Shown: positions 16,632 through 26,042 of the stretch, piece by piece
Layout of the letters: each line of letters starts with the position of its first letter
How positions within the stretch are numbered: position 1 is the first letter of the stretch
Source: Deltaproteobacteria bacterium
Lineage (GTDB): Bacteria > Desulfobacterota > Desulfarculia > Adiutricales > JAFDHD01
Reading direction: 5' to 3'
Length of the DNA stretch: 64,000 nt
Assembly (NCBI GenBank): GCA_019308995.1
Contig: JAFDHD010000001.1
Location: forward strand, 1 to 64,000
Notes under the pieces: generated by a model
What the model was told of the DNA's origin: nothing
Seen by the model: the letters and a program-made list of their open reading frames with translations, nothing else
Database searches by the model: none
Made by a program: the position numbers and the translations under genes

Positions 16632-18245
16632 TCAGGCCGAGGTGACCCGGAGGACTTCTTCGAGGGAAGTTGTGCCACGACGGACTTTGTCCAGGCCATC
16701 GCTAAGCAGGGTTTTCATGCCCGCCTTGAGTGCGACCTTCCGGATGACGTTGGCCTCCGGGCTGTGAACCAGGGTGCCTTGGATGGCGTCGTCCAGAACC
16801 AGGAACTCGTAAATTCCGGTGCGGCCGCGGTAACCGGTCTGCAGGCAGTCGGGACAGCCTCGAGCGCGGAAGACCGGGGTTTCGTCCCAGGAGGTCCCGT
16901 GCAGGCCTGCCCGGGCCAGTGTTTCAGGCGAGGGCTGGTAGGGTTCCCGGCATTGAAGGCAGAGGATGCGAACCAGGCGCTGGGCCAGAACCCCGGTCAC
17001 GGTCGAGGAGACGAGGTAGGGTTCGATGCCCATGTCTACCAATCTCGTCACGGCCGAAGAGGCATCGTTGGTGTGCAGGGTCGAAAAGACCTGGTGACCG
17101 GTCAGGGCGGACTGAATGGCGATCTCAGCCGTCTCGGCATCCCTGATCTCCCCAATCATGATCACATCAGGGTCGTGGCGCAGCACCGAGCGCAAGCCGC
17201 GGGCGAAATCGAGACCGATTTTTGTATTGACCTGAATCTGGCCCACTCCGGGCAGGTTGTATTCGACCGGGTCTTCGATGGTGATGATGTTCAGCTCCTT
17301 GGTGTTGAGACGGCTCAAAGCGGCATAGAGCGTCGTCGTCTTACCGCTGCCTGTCGGGCCGGTGGAGAGGATGATACCATGAGGTCTGGTGATGAGCCGG
17401 ACGAATCGCTCCAGGTTTTCCCGGTCCAGTCCGAGGTCCTCCAGACTCAAATGAGCCGAACCCTTGTCCAGGAGCCTCAGAACCAGCCTTTCTCCTTCTG
17501 AGGTCGGAATGACCGAAACACGGACGTCAATATTGCGTTCGGCCACGGTAAAGTTGAAACGGCCGTCCTGAGGCAGGCGCTTTTCAGCGATATCCAGTCC
17601 GGCCATGACCTTGATGCGCGATGACAGGAAAGGCAGGTAGTGCCGGGGCGGAGCGAGCCGGTCATAGAGGATGCCGTCAATGCGGGCCCGGACATTGACC
17701 ACGCCGGGGCCGGGTTCGATATGGACGTCGCTGGCCTGCTCGGACACGGCCTGAAAGAGAATGCGATTGACCAGTTTGATGACCGGCGCGGCGTCATCCG
17801 AGTCAATCAGGTCCGGGATATTTTCGAGATCCGCGCCCAGGAAGTCTTCATCCTCGGCCACGATCTCATTGAGGAGGTCATCGGCGGTGTCCATGCTTTC
17901 GGAGAAAATCATGTTGAGGGACTTGAGGATCTCCTCCTCCGGCGCCACCACGACCTCAATCCGTTTGCGGAGCGTAAAGGCCAGCTCATCGGTTGGCTCC
18001 AGGGCCAGGGGATTTGACACGGCCACCACGACCTTGTCCTCGGCGGCCTGAATCGGCACCAGCCGGTTCTTCCGGGCCCAGGCCACGTCCAGGCTCTTGA
18101 TCAATTCCTGCGGAAGCTGAACCTGAGGCAGACGATCATGGAAAGGGATACCCAGCCGTCCGCACAGGGCCTTCAACTCCCCCGGCCCCCCGGTGCGGGC
18201 ATTTTCAGCCAGGTTCATGGTTGTTGACAGCTCAGAATCCTCCAT
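16632..18245 (-). CDS. gspE: Type II secretion system ATPase E
   Basis: A 537-residue cytoplasmic hexameric ATPase that powers pseudopilus growth. N-terminal MshEN-type domain (~20-115), Walker A GPTGSGKT (~296-303), Asp box IITIEDPVEY (~320-329), Walker B VIMIGEIRD (~361-369), His box STLHTND (~388-394), and a C-terminal tetracysteine zinc site (CLQC ... CPDC) near residue 435 onward. All catalytic motifs are intact. Confidence 0.96.
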   Translation of the reverse strand: MEDSELSTTMNLAENARTGGPGELKALCGRLGIPFHDRLPQVQLPQELIKSLDVAWARKNRLVPIQAAEDKVVVAVSNPLALEPTDELAFTLRKRIEVVVAPEEEILKSLNMIFSESMDTADDLLNEIVAEDEDFLGADLENIPDLIDSDDAAPVIKLVNRILFQAVSEQASDVHIEPGPGVVNVRARIDGILYDRLAPPRHYLPFLSSRIKVMAGLDIAEKRLPQDGRFNFTVAERNIDVRVSVIPTSEGERLVLRLLDKGSAHLSLEDLGLDRENLERFVRLITRPHGIILSTGPTGSGKTTTLYAALSRLNTKELNIITIEDPVEYNLPGVGQIQVNTKIGLDFARGLRSVLRHDPDVIMIGEIRDAETAEIAIQSALTGHQVFSTLHTNDASSAVTRLVDMGIEPYLVSSTVTGVLAQRLVRILCLQCREPYQPSPETLARAGLHGTSWDETPVFRARGCPDCLQTGYRGRTGIYEFLVLDDAIQGTLVHSPEANVIRKVALKAGMKTLLSDGLDKVRRGTTSLEEVLRVTSA

Positions 18246-18288
18246 TTCTTATTCCAGGCGCCTGCTTGAAAAACCATCGCCTTTTCAG

Positions 18289-18310
18289 ACCCGCCTCTCA
18301 GAAGGCGGGT
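18289..18310 (-). terminator. Hairpin between gspD and gspE
   Basis: ACCCGCC (18289-18295) and GGCGGGT (18304-18310) form a perfect 7-bp stem with an 8-base loop immediately after the gspD stop. No T-run follows on the minus strand, so it is more likely an attenuating or mRNA-stabilising hairpin within the operon than a full terminator. Confidence 0.35.
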
Positions 18311-20286
18311 TATTCCTTGAGCATCTCGAGGGTCTTCTTGAGCTGCTCCTTCTTTTCCTTTTGATGGATTCGGCGCGCTTCCTCGGCCTGCCTCTGTTTC
18401 TCCAGCGTTATTTCCCTCAGTTTATCCGGGCTGCGGATGATGGTCGGGGTGAGGAGGATGAGGAGATTGGTTTTGTCGCCCGTGTCGGACCGGGCTTTGA
18501 ACAGCCAGCCCATGACCGGCACCTGGCCGAGACAGGGGACCGCGCTCTTGGTCTTCTGGGTGTTGTCACGAATCAGGCCTCCGATGACCACGGTCTCACC
18601 ATCAGCCACCATGACCGTCGTCTCGGTCTCCCGTTTGGTGGAGGTCACGGCCCCGGTTTCCGTCTCGGCCACGAAATCTTTGATCTGGAGGAAGACTTTG
18701 AGTTTCACAAACTGCCCTTTGCTGGTCTGGGGCGTAATCTTCAGGGTGATGCCCAGGTCCTTAAAGTCAAAGGTCCTGGTAACCTGTCCCTGGTCCAGGG
18801 TCGAGCTTTTAAGAAAGGGACGTTCCTCGCCCACGATGATGGTGGCTTCCTCGTTGTCCATGGTCAGCAGATGGGGGGTGGAAAGGATGTTGACCTCGGA
18901 GTCGGTCTGCAGGGCCTGAATGAGCAGACCGAGGTTCAGATAAGCCACTCCCCCGAAACTCAATGTTCCCCTGGCCGCCCCCAGCACCAGGCCGGACGGG
19001 CCGGACAGCGGCTGGGCAGCCATTTGATTCAGGTAACCCTGGGCGCTTGTTCCTGTGGGGAGGTTGGTCCCCCCGAAGATGGTGGTGGCCTTGGAATCCG
19101 GCGCCGGGATGTCAAGGGCGCGCCATTCCGCTCCCAGGGTGAGGGTTTTGCGGAAGGAAAGTTCCATGATCAGCCCTTCCACCAGGACCTGGGCCCGCTG
19201 GATGTCCAGTTTTTCAATAATGGAGCGCAGAACCATGTAATCCTGCGTCTCAGCCCGGATGATGAGCGCATTGGTGGACTTGTCGGCCACAATGGTCACC
19301 GACTCCTGGAGTAAGACCCGGCGGGGCGGGGCGCCCCTTTGCGCTTCGGTCCTGGCCGGGACGTCTTTTCCGGCCAGGTCAGTCAAGACCTTGGCCAGGT
19401 CTTCGGCCAGGGCGTTTTCCAGGAAGTAAACGTGGACCTTGGCCGCGCCTCTGGGGGCCGGTGTGTCCAGCTTCTGCACCAGCTCCTCGAAGAGCACAAG
19501 CTGGCTCGGTCGGGCCATGATGATGAGGGTGTTGGTCCGCGCATCGGACACAATGTTGAAGGCCTGCCAGGCCGGAGGCTTTCCTTTGATCCTGATCAGC
19601 TGCTCAAGCTCCCTGGCCAGGTCCCGGGCCGAGGCGTGCTTGAGAGGAACCAGCCTGAGCCGCGCCCCTTCTCCTTCCACGTCAATGGCCTTGATGATCC
19701 CCAGGAGGCGGGAGATGTTGGAAGCGTAATCGGTGATGATGATGATGTTTCCCACGTCATAGGCCATCATGACGCCGGTCTTGTCCAGAAGAGGCGTCAT
19801 GAGCTTGCGCATCTCAACGGCGTTGGCATGCTTCAGGCGGACGAGCTGTGTGATGACGCGATCCTCTTTTTTGGAAGGTAAAAGAACCCGGCCGCGGGTC
19901 TCGATGGCCTTGGTCCTGGCCTTGAGAGAAGGGATGATCTTGATGTAACTTTCATAAGGAACCGTGGTAAAGCCGTAGACTTCCAGCACGGACTCAAAGA
20001 GCCGGTAGGCTTCCACCGGGGTGACTTTGGTCGGGGAGAAGACGGTCACCTTGCCTTGAACCTGTCGGTCAAAGATAAAATTCTTACCCAACAGTTCACT
20101 GATGAATTTAGCCACCACCCTCAGGTCCACGTCCACAAAGTCAATCGTCACCTTGCGCTCAGAAGACAACCGCGCCTCCCGTCCAATTTCCTCAGCTTCG
20201 GCAATGCGGGCCGCTCGAGCCAGCCAAGGCAGGACCAGGATCAGGCTTAAAACAATTACAAAAATAAACGTTCTTTTCATCTTCAC
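18310..20286 (-). CDS. gspD: Type II secretion system secretin D
   Basis: A 658-residue outer-membrane channel. Signal peptide (~1-25), N0 domain with VTIDFVDVDLRVVAKFISELLGKNFIFD, three N/KH-like repeats (for example VPLKHASARDLARELEQLI), and the secretin domain with SEVNILSTPHLLTMDNEEATI, VGEERPF and VVIGGLIRDNTQ. It ends in a charged coiled tail (LEKQRQAEEARR...), not an obvious S-domain. Its start overlaps the TPR gene stop by 4 bases; ATG at 20280 is an alternative start. Confidence 0.94.
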   Translation of the reverse strand: MKMKRTFIFVIVLSLILVLPWLARAARIAEAEEIGREARLSSERKVTIDFVDVDLRVVAKFISELLGKNFIFDRQVQGKVTVFSPTKVTPVEAYRLFESVLEVYGFTTVPYESYIKIIPSLKARTKAIETRGRVLLPSKKEDRVITQLVRLKHANAVEMRKLMTPLLDKTGVMMAYDVGNIIIITDYASNISRLLGIIKAIDVEGEGARLRLVPLKHASARDLARELEQLIRIKGKPPAWQAFNIVSDARTNTLIIMARPSQLVLFEELVQKLDTPAPRGAAKVHVYFLENALAEDLAKVLTDLAGKDVPARTEAQRGAPPRRVLLQESVTIVADKSTNALIIRAETQDYMVLRSIIEKLDIQRAQVLVEGLIMELSFRKTLTLGAEWRALDIPAPDSKATTIFGGTNLPTGTSAQGYLNQMAAQPLSGPSGLVLGAARGTLSFGGVAYLNLGLLIQALQTDSEVNILSTPHLLTMDNEEATIIVGEERPFLKSSTLDQGQVTRTFDFKDLGITLKITPQTSKGQFVKLKVFLQIKDFVAETETGAVTSTKRETETTVMVADGETVVIGGLIRDNTQKTKSAVPCLGQVPVMGWLFKARSDTGDKTNLLILLTPTIIRSPDKLREITLEKQRQAEEARRIHQKEKKEQLKKTLEMLKE

Positions 20287-21347
20287 TCTTTTTCCGATGC
20301 GTGCCGGGCTGGCGCGGCCTGGCGGAGAAAGCGGTCAAACTCCGGCAGGTCAGCCAGGCCCTGTAAATCTTGATCACCAGCGGCCCATTCCCGAACCGCG
20401 GGGTTGACCTGGGCCGCTTTAAGCAGAAAAGCCATGGCTTTGGGCTTCATACCTTTTTGGGCGAACAAACAGGCCAGGTTGTACGAGGCGTCTGCAAAGT
20501 CCTGATCCAGATTCAAGGCAGCCTTGAACTGGGCTTCGGCCTGGTCGAAAAGTTTTCGCCTCAAGAATATGACACCAAGGTTATTGTGCCCTAATTTATT
20601 ATCCGGGTCAATCTTCAGGACCCGGGTGTACATCTCCTTGGCCTTATCCAGGGTTTTATCGTGAAAGAAAAAAATATTCCCGAGGTTCAGGTAGGCCTGG
20701 GCCAGGTTGGGGTTGAGACGCAGGGCCTGGCGGTACTCGGAGACCGCCTCGCTGTACCGCCCCTTTGCCTGGGCCGCGCGGCCCAGATTGAAATGCTTAA
20801 CGGCCGCCTCAGGGTCCCTGACCGGCCTGGCTGCAACCCGAACGGCCTGGGGCGGCGAGGCCTTGGTCCGCGCTTTTAGGCCGGGTTCGTCACGCCGGGG
20901 GGCGGTTTCAGCAAGCTGCGTCCTGGCCCGGGCCGCGGCCTTTTTCTTTATGACGCCAGGCGTGGGCCGCGCTTTGAGGGGACTGGTTTGCGGCGCGGCA
21001 GCTTTTAACAGTTTTTTGGCCGGGGCCGCCTTTTCAGATTCAGACGGTTTGAGCAGGCTTTTTGCGGCCGGGCTTGCCTTGGCCGAGGCAGGCGCAACCG
21101 CACCGGCGGTCTCAGCTTTGGCCAGGGTTTGTGACTTTTCAGCCAGCGGAGCCTCGGTTTCCCCGGGGCGGAGGACGAGCCAGGCCGCAGCCCCTGCCGC
21201 GACGGCCAGAATGACGATCATACTCAGGAAAGGGGCCCTGGAACGCGGTTTCTTCAGCGGCAGGTCTGCCTGGGGCGGATTCAGGACCTGGCCCGAGGCT
21301 TCATTCATCCGACGGGCTCGTCTCAAGGCGTCGTGGATAGAACTCAT
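20283..21347 (-). CDS. TPR protein in T2SS operon (GspB/MshN-like)
   Basis: A 354-residue membrane-anchored protein. The N-terminus MSSIHDALRRARR resembles the cytoplasmic start of GspB/MshN-type proteins; one membrane helix (~40-62) is followed by a long Ala/Lys/Pro-rich linker (~65-180) and four or so TPR motifs (~185-320; NLGRAAQAKGRYSEAVSEYRQ, AYLNLGNIFFFHDKTLDKA). It lies between the GspA-like ATPase and the secretin, so it probably helps secretin assembly or peptidoglycan passage, as GspA-GspB do elsewhere. That role is inferred from position and architecture. Confidence 0.7.
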   Translation of the reverse strand: MSSIHDALRRARRMNEASGQVLNPPQADLPLKKPRSRAPFLSMIVILAVAAGAAAWLVLRPGETEAPLAEKSQTLAKAETAGAVAPASAKASPAAKSLLKPSESEKAAPAKKLLKAAAPQTSPLKARPTPGVIKKKAAARARTQLAETAPRRDEPGLKARTKASPPQAVRVAARPVRDPEAAVKHFNLGRAAQAKGRYSEAVSEYRQALRLNPNLAQAYLNLGNIFFFHDKTLDKAKEMYTRVLKIDPDNKLGHNNLGVIFLRRKLFDQAEAQFKAALNLDQDFADASYNLACLFAQKGMKPKAMAFLLKAAQVNPAVREWAAGDQDLQGLADLPEFDRFLRQAAPARHASEKE

Positions 21348-21348
21348 G

Positions 21349-22284
21349 CTAGAAAGAACCCTTCAATTTGGTGTAACTCAGGTAAGAGGCCAGGATAACC
21401 AGAAGAAAAAGCAAGGCCGCCGGGATAAGGCTCTTATTTAATGCTCCGGCGAAAGAGCCTGTCCAGACCGGCCGCCGCGCTTGACCCGCCTGCTCGGTTC
21501 GAGCCTGGCGCACAGCCCCGGGCTTGATGAGATGGGTTCCCCGGGCAAATGCCACCAGAAGCGCCCGATCGCAAAGCGCGTTTATCTGCCGTGGCACACC
21601 TCCTGAATAACGATGAATGAGACGGTAGGCCCTGGATTTGAACCTGACCAGGCTTTGAGGCCCGGCTATGGAGATGCGGTGATGGATGTAACGAACCGTA
21701 TCCTCATATTCCATGGGCGAAAGATGGCAGCGCACCGTGATGCGCTGGTTCAGCTGCGCCAGGTCCGGACGGGCCAGAGTGCGAGTCAGCTCAGGTTGAC
21801 CGACCAGAATGATCTGAATGAGCTTGTCGGTTTCCGTCTCCAGGTTGGACAGCATGCGGATTTGCTCCAGGACCGGCACTGACAAATTTTGAGCCTCATC
21901 AATGATCAGGACGGCATTGCCTCCCGAGGTCAGCTCGTCAATGAGGAAACGATTCAAGGCAGCGATCAGAACCTCCCGGCTAGAACCTTCGGCTGAAAGG
22001 CCGAAATCAAGGTTGATGGCCCGGAGCAGCTCGATCTCGTTCAGAAATGTATTGAAGATCAAAGCGGTTCTGGCCCGTTCGTCCAGACGCTCCAGCAGCA
22101 GCCGGGTCAGGGTCGTCTTTCCGGCCCCGACGTCTCCGGTAATCAGGATGAACCCCTTACGCTGGTCAATCCCGTAGAGCATATGCTCCAGGACCTCCTG
22201 GTGGCCCGGGCTGAGGTAAACGAACCTCGGGTCAGGGGTCAGGTTAAATGGCGGTTCGTTGAACTGAAAAAACGATTCGTACAA
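21349..22284 (-). CDS. gspA: ExeA/GspA-like AAA ATPase
   Basis: A 311-residue ATPase of the ExeA family (AAA_22 type). The opening MYESFFQFNEPPFNLTPDPR is the family signature; Walker A GDVGAGKT (~50-57), Walker B AVLIIDEAQNLS, and the sensor region IILVGQPEL are intact. A single membrane helix near the C-terminus (~290-306) replaces the longer periplasmic peptidoglycan-binding tail of classical GspA, so only the ATPase part is kept. It ends one base before the TPR gene and probably acts with it. Confidence 0.85.
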   Translation of the reverse strand: MYESFFQFNEPPFNLTPDPRFVYLSPGHQEVLEHMLYGIDQRKGFILITGDVGAGKTTLTRLLLERLDERARTALIFNTFLNEIELLRAINLDFGLSAEGSSREVLIAALNRFLIDELTSGGNAVLIIDEAQNLSVPVLEQIRMLSNLETETDKLIQIILVGQPELTRTLARPDLAQLNQRITVRCHLSPMEYEDTVRYIHHRISIAGPQSLVRFKSRAYRLIHRYSGGVPRQINALCDRALLVAFARGTHLIKPGAVRQARTEQAGQARRPVWTGSFAGALNKSLIPAALLFLLVILASYLSYTKLKGSF

Positions 22285-22293
22285 TGAGACACC

Positions 22294-23190
22294 CTACTTG
22301 AGCGTATAAGTAAAGGTCGCCGGACGGCCCCGCCGTTCAACTTCCAGGGTCACGGTGTCAAGCTGAGTAATCTGCCGGTAGAGGCCCATGACATCTTCGG
22401 GCTGGCGAATGACGACCCCGTTGAGCTTGACGATGACATCGTTATTGCGCAGCCCAAACTGGTGGAAGATGCTGTTGGGGCGAATCGAGGACAGCCTGAA
22501 ACCATGAGGCTGTCCGCCCTTGAGAAAAGGCTGGATATTGATCTGAGACAACAGGCTGTAAAGGTCGCCCATGTCCTGGTCGAGAATCTCCCGGCTGACC
22601 ACATATTTGTTCAGGCCCACGGCCCGAGCTATCTTTGAGGTTTTGGTGCGGGAAACTGAGGCCGAGGCGCTTCTTCTGTATCGTGTTCGCGGGCTTGCCT
22701 TTGGTTCTTCGATCTGTATTCTCTGGATTTTACCATGAAGGCGCAGGAGGACTTCTCCCGGATTAATTTGAATCAACTCGGCTTGACCAACCATATCGCC
22801 GGGGCGATAGAGGTCCTGCTTTCTTGATTTGGCTGATTCCAGGATGGCGAAAGACAGTTCTGGCAGCTCGTTGATGATCGTTCCCTTCAGGTTGAATTCG
22901 TCACTGGCTTCAGCGGTTTCCGTTTCGAGCGCAGGCTCCGGCGCGGACAAGGAGGCTGATTTTTTCGTCTCCAAGGCAAACATGTTGTTCTGAACAATGG
23001 CCTCATATTCGGTCAGGGTGTGGAGTCTGGGAGACCGGCTCGCCGCGATTTTGACCGAGGTCTGGCTTCTGGCTCTGTCTTCCAGGCGATGGGCCAGGAG
23101 GGTCGCGCCCAGGTGAACCCCGGACCAGACGATCAGTCCCAGGATCAGGAAATGCGCCAACCAGATATAATGCTTGGTCGAGACGGTCAT
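22294..23190 (-). CDS. gspC: Type II secretion system protein C
   Basis: A 298-residue first gene of the operon. One N-terminal membrane helix (~8-30), an HR domain (~80-155; NLKGTIINELPELSFAILESA) that contacts the secretin N0 domain, and a C-terminal PDZ domain (~210-298; GFRLSSIRPNSIFHQFGLRNNDVIVKLNG). GspC couples platform and secretin and helps select substrates. It lies 9 bases ahead of the GspA-like gene. Confidence 0.9.
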   Translation of the reverse strand: MTVSTKHYIWLAHFLILGLIVWSGVHLGATLLAHRLEDRARSQTSVKIAASRSPRLHTLTEYEAIVQNNMFALETKKSASLSAPEPALETETAEASDEFNLKGTIINELPELSFAILESAKSRKQDLYRPGDMVGQAELIQINPGEVLLRLHGKIQRIQIEEPKASPRTRYRRSASASVSRTKTSKIARAVGLNKYVVSREILDQDMGDLYSLLSQINIQPFLKGGQPHGFRLSSIRPNSIFHQFGLRNNDVIVKLNGVVIRQPEDVMGLYRQITQLDTVTLEVERRGRPATFTYTLK

Positions 23191-23231
23191 TTGCCTTTTG
23201 ATTTCAACTTGAGATTTTAAACTTATTCATC

Positions 23232-23240
23232 ATCATACCA
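23232..23240 (-). promoter_or_regulatory. Extended -10 promoter upstream of gspC
   Basis: On the minus strand TG-G-TATGAT (extended -10) lies about 40 bases before the gspC ATG, with no good -35. The rest of the gene-free stretch 23191-23579 shows an AGGAGG-type ribosome site for the next plus-strand gene (23567-23573) and AT-rich sequence, but no clear plus-strand promoter and nothing else I can support. Confidence 0.35.
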
Positions 23241-23579
23241 CAAATTTTCATCCGGGGTAGCCACCTTTGCCAAACCGGGTCCTTTTTCCTGGCTCATCAG
23301 TCATTTTTAAACCTCCCCGTACTTTATCTTCTAATATTTAGCCTTTTATCCCGCTTGTAAATCCGCCTTGACGCCATCGGAAGGTGTGTGATATTGCTTG
23401 AGGAAACTTCCCGGCCAAAAGGCCTACCAGCGATGAATGCTGAAAGGGGAAGGATACATGTTTCACATCATTTTTAGATATAAGCGTACCACGGTTTGCT
23501 ATCAGGTTTTGTCAGAAACAACTATCATTTAAATTCAAATCTATATTCCCAGGTATAAACTACTCAGGAGGAGAAAATT

Positions 23580-25250
23580 ATGGAATCGAGACCTTGGATC
23601 AGGCATTATGATTACAACGTACCACCTACGATTCGTTATCCCCGCTTAACTTTGCCAGATCTTCTGCAGATGCCTGTCAACGCCTATCCGGACAAAGCGG
23701 CTATTGATTTCCTGGGAACGGAGATGACCTTCTGGGAGCTGCGCCAGCAGGTTCTGCGCCTGGCCAATGCTTTGGGAGCCCTGGGCGTGACCAAGGGTGA
23801 GCGGGTGGGCATTCATCTGCCGACCAGTCCGCAGTATGTTATTGCCTATTTTGCTACCGTCTCACTTGGAGCGATCGTGGTGAACCTCAATCCCATGTAT
23901 ACATCAGATGAACTCAAAGCCCTGGCCGAAGACACGGGCATGACTTCATTGATAACCTTTGATATGGTTCTGCCCAATGTCCGAACCCTATGTCAGTCTG
24001 TTGAACTCAAGCGAGTCATCGTGACCAAAGTCACCGATTATATCAAAGGCATGCCTCCCAGCACCGCGGAAAGCCTTGAGTTTGAACCCGGGTGGCACCA
24101 TTTTTCCACCCTGATCGAAAACTGCACCGACACCAGGCGGCCCAGGGTGGAGCTCAAGCCGGAAGACCCGGCCACCCTTCAGTTCACCGGAGGCACGACC
24201 GGCGTGCCCAAAGGCGCGATCATCACCCATTTCAACCTTATCGCCGCCACGCTCCAGTGCTCCCTCTGGGGTAACGCCACCCTCCTCAAGAAGCCGCCGG
24301 ACAGCCACAATGTCCTGGGAGTCCTGCCTTTCTTCCATGTATATGGAATAGTGGTGGTCATGAACTGGGCCCTGTTCAACGCCGCCACCCAGATCCTTGT
24401 TCCCCGGTTTGATCTTGATGAGTTCATGGATATCCTGGGCCGGTATGAGGAAATCACTTTTTTCCCGTCGGTAGCGACCATGATCAACGCCATCATAAAT
24501 CACCCCAAGGCCGAGGAATTGAACCTGGGTAAAAAGTTTGGTGTATTAAACTCCGGCGCCGCTCCTATCGCCGTGGAACTCATCGAGCAGATCAAGGATA
24601 TGGGAATCTTCTTCAGTGAGGGTTGGGGCATGACCGAGACCACCTCCCTGGGCATCTCCAGCCCCCAGATGGGCCTCAAAAAGGTCGGCAGCATTGGCAT
24701 CCCCTTCCCTGATACAGACATACGGCTCGTTGATGTGGAAGAAGGCAAGGAAGACGTGAAAAAGGGAGAGCCAGGCGAGATCATGATTAAAAGCCCCCTC
24801 ATCATGCAGGGCTACTGGAACAACCCCGAGGAAACAGCCAATCAGCTCAAGGATGGCTGGCTTTACACCGGCGACATCGCCGTCATGGATGAGGATGATT
24901 ACTTCTACATCGTAGACCGCAAGAAGGATATGATCATCGCCGGCGGATACAATATCTATCCCCGGGAGATAGATGAGGTGCTTTATCAGCATCCCAAGAT
25001 TGCGGACGCGGTCGCGGTGGGGGTTCCTGACAAGTACCGTGGTGAGACGGTCAAGGCGTACGTGGTGCTCAAGGAAGGGAAAACTGCCACCGAGAAAGAG
25101 ATCATCAGCTTCTGCCGTGAGAGGCTGGCGGCTTTTAAGTCCCCCAAGGTCGTTGAGTTCCGAGAAACCCTTCCCAAATCAACCGTGGGCAAGATCCTGC
25201 GAAAAGCCCTCCGGGATGAGGAGGCGGCTAAAAAGAACGAAAAGGATTAA
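23580..25250 (+). CDS. AMP-forming acyl-CoA ligase (long-chain fatty acid type)
   Basis: A 556-residue ANL-superfamily enzyme that activates a carboxylic acid with ATP and CoA. Motifs: P-loop-like FTGGTTGVPKG (~203-213), GWGMTETTS (acyl/AMP site), YTGDIAVMDEDDYFYIVDRKKD hinge region, and PKSTVGKILRKALR with the C-terminal catalytic lysine. Length and the motif set match FadD-like long- or medium-chain ligases; substrate is not certain. An AGGAGG site lies just before the ATG. Monocistronic by spacing; the next gene is on the other strand. Confidence 0.9.
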   Translation: MESRPWIRHYDYNVPPTIRYPRLTLPDLLQMPVNAYPDKAAIDFLGTEMTFWELRQQVLRLANALGALGVTKGERVGIHLPTSPQYVIAYFATVSLGAIVVNLNPMYTSDELKALAEDTGMTSLITFDMVLPNVRTLCQSVELKRVIVTKVTDYIKGMPPSTAESLEFEPGWHHFSTLIENCTDTRRPRVELKPEDPATLQFTGGTTGVPKGAIITHFNLIAATLQCSLWGNATLLKKPPDSHNVLGVLPFFHVYGIVVVMNWALFNAATQILVPRFDLDEFMDILGRYEEITFFPSVATMINAIINHPKAEELNLGKKFGVLNSGAAPIAVELIEQIKDMGIFFSEGWGMTETTSLGISSPQMGLKKVGSIGIPFPDTDIRLVDVEEGKEDVKKGEPGEIMIKSPLIMQGYWNNPEETANQLKDGWLYTGDIAVMDEDDYFYIVDRKKDMIIAGGYNIYPREIDEVLYQHPKIADAVAVGVPDKYRGETVKAYVVLKEGKTATEKEIISFCRERLAAFKSPKVVEFRETLPKSTVGKILRKALRDEEAAKKNEKD

Positions 25251-25293
25251 TTTTAACCAAGGGAACTTGTTGTCAAAAGTTCTCCCTCATGCA

Positions 25294-25983
25294 TTAGAGC
25301 AGATGGGGTTTCAGATTATTAAAGATGATTTGATGACCTTGAGCATTAACATGCACTTCATCCAAGGAAATCTTTTCCAAATCAACATTTTCATCAAAGG
25401 GAATCACAAGCTCAACGTTTGGAAATGAATCGGCTACCTCCCGATAAATACTATTATACAGATTTACATTTTCCATAATATATGGGCTTTTACTTAAAAA
25501 TAATTTTGTAGCCTTTGAGATTAAAAGAACAATAACTTTTACACCCGTTTTTTGAGCTCTTCCAAAGTAATTAATCAGGTTCGCTCTAAAGTTATCAGGA
25601 CTGACATCTGTGATCTTAGGATTTCTGCCACGTTTTTTCTTTATAAAATTTACATAGTTAAGCCTAAATCTGCTCGGGATTATCCGATTCAGAAAGAAAT
25701 ATTCAAAACCTGTTTTCTTAAATAGTCGCGGCGCACACTCAGCCATTCCGATCTGCATGATAACCAGGTCCGGCTCGTAAATTTCCAAGAGATCCACGCC
25801 GCCGCCGCCCTCGGTGACAAGCCTCAAGGTGGTGGAGCCGCGATCCGGCCTGTCTAAAAAATCATAATCAGGAAACGCTTGTTTGACCAGGGATATCCAG
25901 GTCTCCTCATATTTCACGTCAGGCCTTGGCATGGCCATTGAATCAGCAATGATCAGAATCCTTTTCCCCTTTTTCATTTCCAC
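25294..25983 (-). CDS. SGNH/GDSL hydrolase-like protein
   Basis: A 229-residue protein with the layout of a small SGNH hydrolase: block I LIIADSMAMPR (Asp-Ser kept, the usual preceding Gly replaced by Ala), block III-like MQIGMAECAPR, and block V LDEVHVNAQGHQII with the catalytic Asp-x-x-His pair. The IGMAECAPR segment resembles the GIVDCAPR motif of SGNH proteins found with surface-polysaccharide genes. It has no signal peptide. Codon use and base composition are AT-richer than the flanking acyl-CoA ligase gene. Substrate unknown. Confidence 0.7.
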   Translation of the reverse strand: MEMKKGKRILIIADSMAMPRPDVKYEETWISLVKQAFPDYDFLDRPDRGSTTLRLVTEGGGGVDLLEIYEPDLVIMQIGMAECAPRLFKKTGFEYFFLNRIIPSRFRLNYVNFIKKKRGRNPKITDVSPDNFRANLINYFGRAQKTGVKVIVLLISKATKLFLSKSPYIMENVNLYNSIYREVADSFPNVELVIPFDENVDLEKISLDEVHVNAQGHQIIFNNLKPHLL

Positions 25984-26042
25984 CCATTCCTTACATCAAA
26001 GATTTGCCCGATTCTGCCTGATACACCAATTGCAGGCAACCC

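Noticed and set aside
18289-18310. The gspD-gspE hairpin as an operon terminator.
   Set aside because: It lacks a T-run and gspE onward belongs to the same gene set, so it is treated only as a possible attenuating or stabilising structure.
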